Shown: positions 6,210-8,679 of the stretch, in pieces
How the letters are laid out: every line of letters starts with the position of its first letter
Numbering within the stretch: the stretch's first letter is position 1
Origin: JAZGBC01 sp036444495
Lineage (GTDB): Bacteria > Pseudomonadota > Alphaproteobacteria > Kiloniellales > J153
Reading direction: 5' to 3'
Assembly: GCA_036444495.1 (NCBI GenBank)
Contig: JAZGBC010000210.1
Coordinates: forward strand, 1-8,679
Length of the DNA: 8,679 nt
The notes under the pieces: model-generated
What the model was told of the DNA's origin: nothing
Databases searched by the model: none
Seen by the model: only the letters and a program-made list of their open reading frames with translations
Made by a program: the position numbers and the translations under genes

Positions 6210-6213
6210 CAAA

Positions 6214-6219
6214 AGGAGG
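6214..6219 (+). promoter_or_regulatory. strong ribosome binding site that decides the ftsE start
   Basis: AGGAGG, within AAAAGGAGG (6211-6219), is a full anti-Shine-Dalgarno match. It lies 12 bases before the in-frame TTG at 6232-6234, a slightly long spacer. The earlier in-frame GTG at 6187 has no such element, and if it were the start this site would be buried in coding sequence. Confidence 0.65.
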
Positions 6220-6231
6220 CTATCCAAGCCA

Positions 6232-6936
6232 TTGGTTCGCTTCGAGGACGTCGCTGTGCGGTACGGTGCGGGCCCTGAAGTCCTGCGCAATGTGTCCTTC
6301 CATCTGGAGCCGGGATCATTCCATTTCATGGCCGGCCCCAGCGGCGCGGGCAAATCCTCGCTCCTCAAACTGATGTACCTGGCGCAGCAGACCAACCACG
6401 GGCGAATACGGCTTTTCGGGCGCGATGTCACCGGCCTGAGCCGGAAAGACCGCGCGATCACGCGCCGGCGCATCGGAGTCGTGTTCCAGGATTTCCGTCT
6501 GCTGGATCATCTGAGCGCGCTGGAAAACGTCGCGCTGCCACTCAAGATAGGCGGGCAGCGGGAGGACAAGATCCGCGAGCATGTGGCCGAGCTGCTTGCC
6601 TGGGTCGGTCTCGGCGAGCAGATCAACGCCTTCCCCCCCACGCTTTCCGGCGGGCAGCAGCAACGCGTCGCCATCGCCCGTGCCGTGGTGGCGCGCCCGA
6701 GCCTGCTTCTGGCGGACGAGCCGACCGGTAATGTGGACGACCGCATCGCCGTACGTCTGCTCTACCTCTTCGAGGAACTGAATAAGCTGGGGACGACAAT
6801 CTTGATCGCCACGCACAACGAATCCCTGGTGTCCCGCTTCAACCACCCGGTTCTGCGTCTCAAGGACGGCAAGGTCCGCTTGTTTCGGGATTCCGCATCC
6901 GGCCATTTGCAGCCCGGCAAAGGGAGTGCCGCCTGA
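6232..6936 (+). CDS. ftsE: cell division ATP-binding protein FtsE
   Basis: ATPase subunit of the FtsEX ABC-type complex at the division site, which in other bacteria drives conformational changes that activate peptidoglycan hydrolases rather than transport. With the TTG start it has 234 residues. Visible motifs: Walker A GPSGAGKS (35-42), Q-loop Q86 in VVFQDFRLLD, signature LSGGQQQR (138-145), Walker B LLLADE (158-163), H-loop H195 in ATHNE. FtsE-typical features are the N-terminus VRFEDVAVRYGAGPEVL and EPTGNVD. TTG 6232 is chosen because it yields the usual FtsE N-terminus right after a strong ribosome site; starting at GTG 6187 would add 15 residues unlike the family. The C-terminus (about 218-234) is a short, nonconserved tail. 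The ftsX ATG follows the stop directly, indicating translational coupling. Confidence 0.95.
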   Translation: MVRFEDVAVRYGAGPEVLRNVSFHLEPGSFHFMAGPSGAGKSSLLKLMYLAQQTNHGRIRLFGRDVTGLSRKDRAITRRRIGVVFQDFRLLDHLSALENVALPLKIGGQREDKIREHVAELLAWVGLGEQINAFPPTLSGGQQQRVAIARAVVARPSLLLADEPTGNVDDRIAVRLLYLFEELNKLGTTILIATHNESLVSRFNHPVLRLKDGKVRLFRDSASGHLQPGKGSAA

Positions 6937-7827
6937 ATGCTGAGGCGGCGTAGCGATCTGCCACTCGACCGCGACCCCTCCGGCCGCTACTTGCCCTGGC
7001 TCGTGGCCGTCATGGTGTTCCTGGCGGCCCTTGCCCTGGTCTGCGCCATGGCCATGAACAAGGTGGTCCAGCGCTGGGATCAGGGACTTTCGGGCAGCAT
7101 CACGATCCAGATTCCGCCACCGGCGGAGACCAGCACAGCAGCCGCGAATGAGATGGCGATCGACCGGATCATCGATATCCTATTGGATACCGACGGCATC
7201 ATAATCGCCGAAGTGTTGGAGCCCGACGAGATTGCCGAGCTGCTGAAACCCTGGCTCGGCACCGAGGCTATCAGCCAGGACCTGCCGCTGCCGATGCTCA
7301 TCGCGGTGGTCCTTGATCCCAGGACTTCGCCCGATCTCGGGCGTCTCGCGCGTCAACTGGACGAGGCGGTGCCCGGCACGCTTCTCGACGATCATCAGAG
7401 CTGGCTGGGCGAGTTGTTGAGTCTGGCGCGCTCTATCGAGCTCCTGGCGGCGCTGGTGCTTGCGCTGGTGGGTAGCTGCGCCATTGCCATGGTGATTTTC
7501 GCGACCCGCATGGGGCTGGCCATTCATGGCCAGATCATCGAGCTCCTGCATTTGATCGGCGCACAGGACTCCTACGTAGCGGCGGAATTCCAGTCGCACG
7601 CGCTCAAGCTCGCGCTGCGCGGCGGGGTGCTTGGTTTGCTGCTCGCGCTCATTACGCTGGTTGCCGTGGCGCGCCTGATGAGCCGCGTCGAGTCGGCCCT
7701 GTTCCCGGAGTTCTCGCTCCAGCCGTTGGAGTGGAGCCTGCTGGCGCTTCTCCCCCTGGCGATTGCGCTGGTCGCCATGTTGACCGCACGCTGGACCGTG
7801 CTGCGCACACTGGGCCGCATGCCCTAA
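6937..7827 (+). CDS. ftsX: cell division membrane protein FtsX
   Basis: Membrane partner of FtsE, 296 residues, with the four-helix FtsX topology: helices near residues 19-40, 168-190, 227-246 and 266-285. The large extracytoplasmic domain lies between helices 1 and 2 (about 41-167); in other species this loop contacts hydrolase activators such as EnvC or PcsB. The segment QIIELLHLIGAQDSYVAAEF (199-218), between helices 2 and 3, is the conserved cytoplasmic motif of the family. ATG abuts the ftsE stop (TGAATG), with an upstream AGGGAG as ribosome site. It ends in two consecutive TAA codons. The loop sequence itself is not diagnostic of a particular partner, and no hydrolase gene is visible in the window. 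Confidence 0.94.
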   Translation: MLRRRSDLPLDRDPSGRYLPWLVAVMVFLAALALVCAMAMNKVVQRWDQGLSGSITIQIPPPAETSTAAANEMAIDRIIDILLDTDGIIIAEVLEPDEIAELLKPWLGTEAISQDLPLPMLIAVVLDPRTSPDLGRLARQLDEAVPGTLLDDHQSWLGELLSLARSIELLAALVLALVGSCAIAMVIFATRMGLAIHGQIIELLHLIGAQDSYVAAEFQSHALKLALRGGVLGLLLALITLVAVARLMSRVESALFPEFSLQPLEWSLLALLPLAIALVAMLTARWTVLRTLGRMP

Positions 7828-7852
7828 TAAGACTATTCGGAGACGCGCCGCC

Positions 7853-8479
7853 ATGCTCCACAGGAAGGTCTTCGCCGGGCGATCCGGTGGCCGCCATCTG
7901 CCCCGGCGGCTTGGGTTTCTGGCCACCCTTTGCGCCGTGGCCTGGCTCGCGGGCCTGCTCTGGTTCGCAAGCAACCTGCCCAGCTCGATCGCCGACGGAA
8001 CCCGGGCGACCGACGCCATCGTCGTGCTGACCGGCGGCAAGGGGCGGGTCCACCAGGGCCTCGAGCTGCTCTCGCAACAACGGGCGAAGAAGCTCTTCAT
8101 CTCCGGCGTATATCGCGGCGTGGACGTGGAGGAGCTACTGCGCATGTCGCGGCAATCGCCGGAGAACCTGGCGTGCTGTATCTCGCTCGGCTACGAGGCC
8201 GACAACACGCGCGGCAACGCGGTCGAAAGCGCGGTCTGGATGCGCGAGCAGGGCTTGCAGTCGCTGCGCCTGGTGACTTCCGCCTATCATATGCCGCGCA
8301 GCCTGCTTGAGTTCCGCCAGGCCATGCCCGAGATCGAGATTCTTCCCCACCCGGTCTTCTCGAACCGCGGCCAGCAAAACGGCTGGCAGCGCTGGCCGGG
8401 CCGCATCGGCCTGGTCGTCAGCGAATACAGCAAGTATCTGATCGCACTCCTCTGGGCCCGGATCGCCGGGGCGGCGTGA
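7853..8479 (+). CDS. YdcF/ElyC-type DUF218 membrane protein
   Basis: A 208-residue protein of the DUF218 (YdcF/SanA/ElyC) family. It has an Arg-rich N-terminus and one membrane helix (about 20-40), then the DUF218 domain: AIVVLTGGKGRVHQGLELL (55-73), KLFISG (80-85), EADNTRGNAVESAVWM (115-130; the conserved acidic/Asn/Thr motif) and LVTSAYHMPRSLLEF (140-154). Members such as ElyC and SanA affect envelope integrity and polyprenyl-phosphate or peptidoglycan metabolism, but the exact reaction is unsettled. ATG 7853 has GGAG ten bases upstream and lies 25 bp after ftsX, so it is likely part of the ftsEX operon. Its stop overlaps the next ATG by one base. A YdcF gene next to ftsX and plsC is an order I recall from other alphaproteobacteria. 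Confidence 0.88.
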   Translation: MLHRKVFAGRSGGRHLPRRLGFLATLCAVAWLAGLLWFASNLPSSIADGTRATDAIVVLTGGKGRVHQGLELLSQQRAKKLFISGVYRGVDVEELLRMSRQSPENLACCISLGYEADNTRGNAVESAVWMREQGLQSLRLVTSAYHMPRSLLEFRQAMPEIEILPHPVFSNRGQQNGWQRWPGRIGLVVSEYSKYLIALLWARIAGAA

Positions 8480-8679
8480 TGCTGGCGCTGCGCTCGTTCC
8501 TGTTCAATGTCCTATTTGTTGCCTGGAACATCCTGGTTCACGTTTTTTACCTGCCTTTGCTCGTGATGCCGCGCCGTTTTCTGGTTCGGGGGGCTCGAAT
8601 CTGGGCCAAGGTGACGTTCGCCTTACTCGCCGCAATTTGTGGTCTGCGCCACGAAATCCGTGGCCTGGAAAACCTGCCG
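8479..8679 (+). CDS. plsC: PlsC-type 1-acylglycerol-3-phosphate acyltransferase, 3'-truncated by window edge
   Basis: The first 67 codons of a gene that runs off the window. The translation begins MLALRSFLFNVLFVAW, continues with a hydrophobic N-terminal segment (about 5-30) containing LPLLVMPRR, and ends ICGLRHEIRGLENLP. This is the N-terminus I recognise from alphaproteobacterial PlsC proteins, which acylate lysophosphatidate to phosphatidate at the inner membrane. The catalytic HX4D box would lie just beyond the visible end, so enzyme class is inferred from the N-terminal pattern and the upstream ydcF context. The start overlaps the previous stop (TGATG), implying translational coupling. 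Confidence 0.8.
   Translation, partial: MLALRSFLFNVLFVAWNILVHVFYLPLLVMPRRFLVRGARIWAKVTFALLAAICGLRHEIRGLENLP

Noticed and set aside
6316..6906. 196-codon minus-strand open frame inside ftsE
   Set aside because: It is entirely antisense to a gene with all ABC ATPase motifs and shows no domain of its own.
7180..8145. 321-codon minus-strand open frame opposite ftsX and ydcF
   Set aside because: Despite its length it spans two genes with clear FtsX and DUF218 motifs. Its translation is Arg/Gln/His-rich and unlike any family I know.
1..8679. Mobile element, CRISPR array, defence island, tRNA or rRNA
   Set aside because: There is no transposase, integrase, spaced repeat array, toxin-antitoxin pair or recognisable RNA gene. 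All long genes are core-type, and composition is even apart from the 4141-4290 patch.

Overview
This is a GC-rich chromosomal window from what is almost certainly an alphaproteobacterium. The lineage call rests on three things: a CpdR-type single-domain response regulator, a TIGR02302/DUF4175 protein and a DUF2336 protein, all families I know mainly from Alphaproteobacteria, plus a perfect CtrA-type box (TTAA-N7-TTAA). The ftsE-ftsX-ydcF-plsC order preceded by a divergent MJ0042 zinc-ribbon gene fits Rhodospirillales-like genomes, but the order-level assignment is a guess. I see no mobile elements, tRNA/rRNA genes, CRISPR arrays or prophage genes; this looks like conserved core chromosome.

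Layout. Positions 1-1040 hold the 3' part of lysA (diaminopimelate decarboxylase), followed after 30 bp by a large membrane-anchored TIGR02302 protein (1071-3521). Tail-to-tail with it on the minus strand is cpdR (3545-3931). A 360-bp intergenic region (3932-4291) separates cpdR from a divergent DUF2336 gene (4292-5185). This region carries a CtrA box on the cpdR side and a strikingly AT-rich patch (about 25% GC over 4141-4290) with a promoter-like element and a 12-bp direct repeat on the DUF2336 side. Convergent with the DUF2336 gene is a membrane-anchored zinc-ribbon/DUF3426-like protein (5239-6066, minus), divergent from ftsE. Then comes a tightly packed plus-strand run: ftsE (best start TTG 6232), ftsX (start codon directly abutting the ftsE stop), a YdcF/DUF218 membrane protein, and the beginning of a PlsC-type acyltransferase that runs off the window.

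Functional theme. Most genes concern the cell envelope and division: the DAP/lysine branch point (lysA), the FtsEX ABC complex that controls peptidoglycan hydrolysis at the septum, a YdcF/ElyC-like envelope protein and phospholipid synthesis (plsC). Embedded among them is cpdR, which in Caulobacter controls ClpXP-dependent proteolysis and thereby CtrA turnover. The CtrA-type box in front of cpdR suggests a feedback loop between CtrA and its own degradation pathway. I found no convincing evidence of a wholly new system; the best leads are the regulatory DNA at 4022-4291, the ftsE leader hairpin with TTG start, and the poorly characterised TIGR02302, DUF2336 and zinc-ribbon proteins in this setting.
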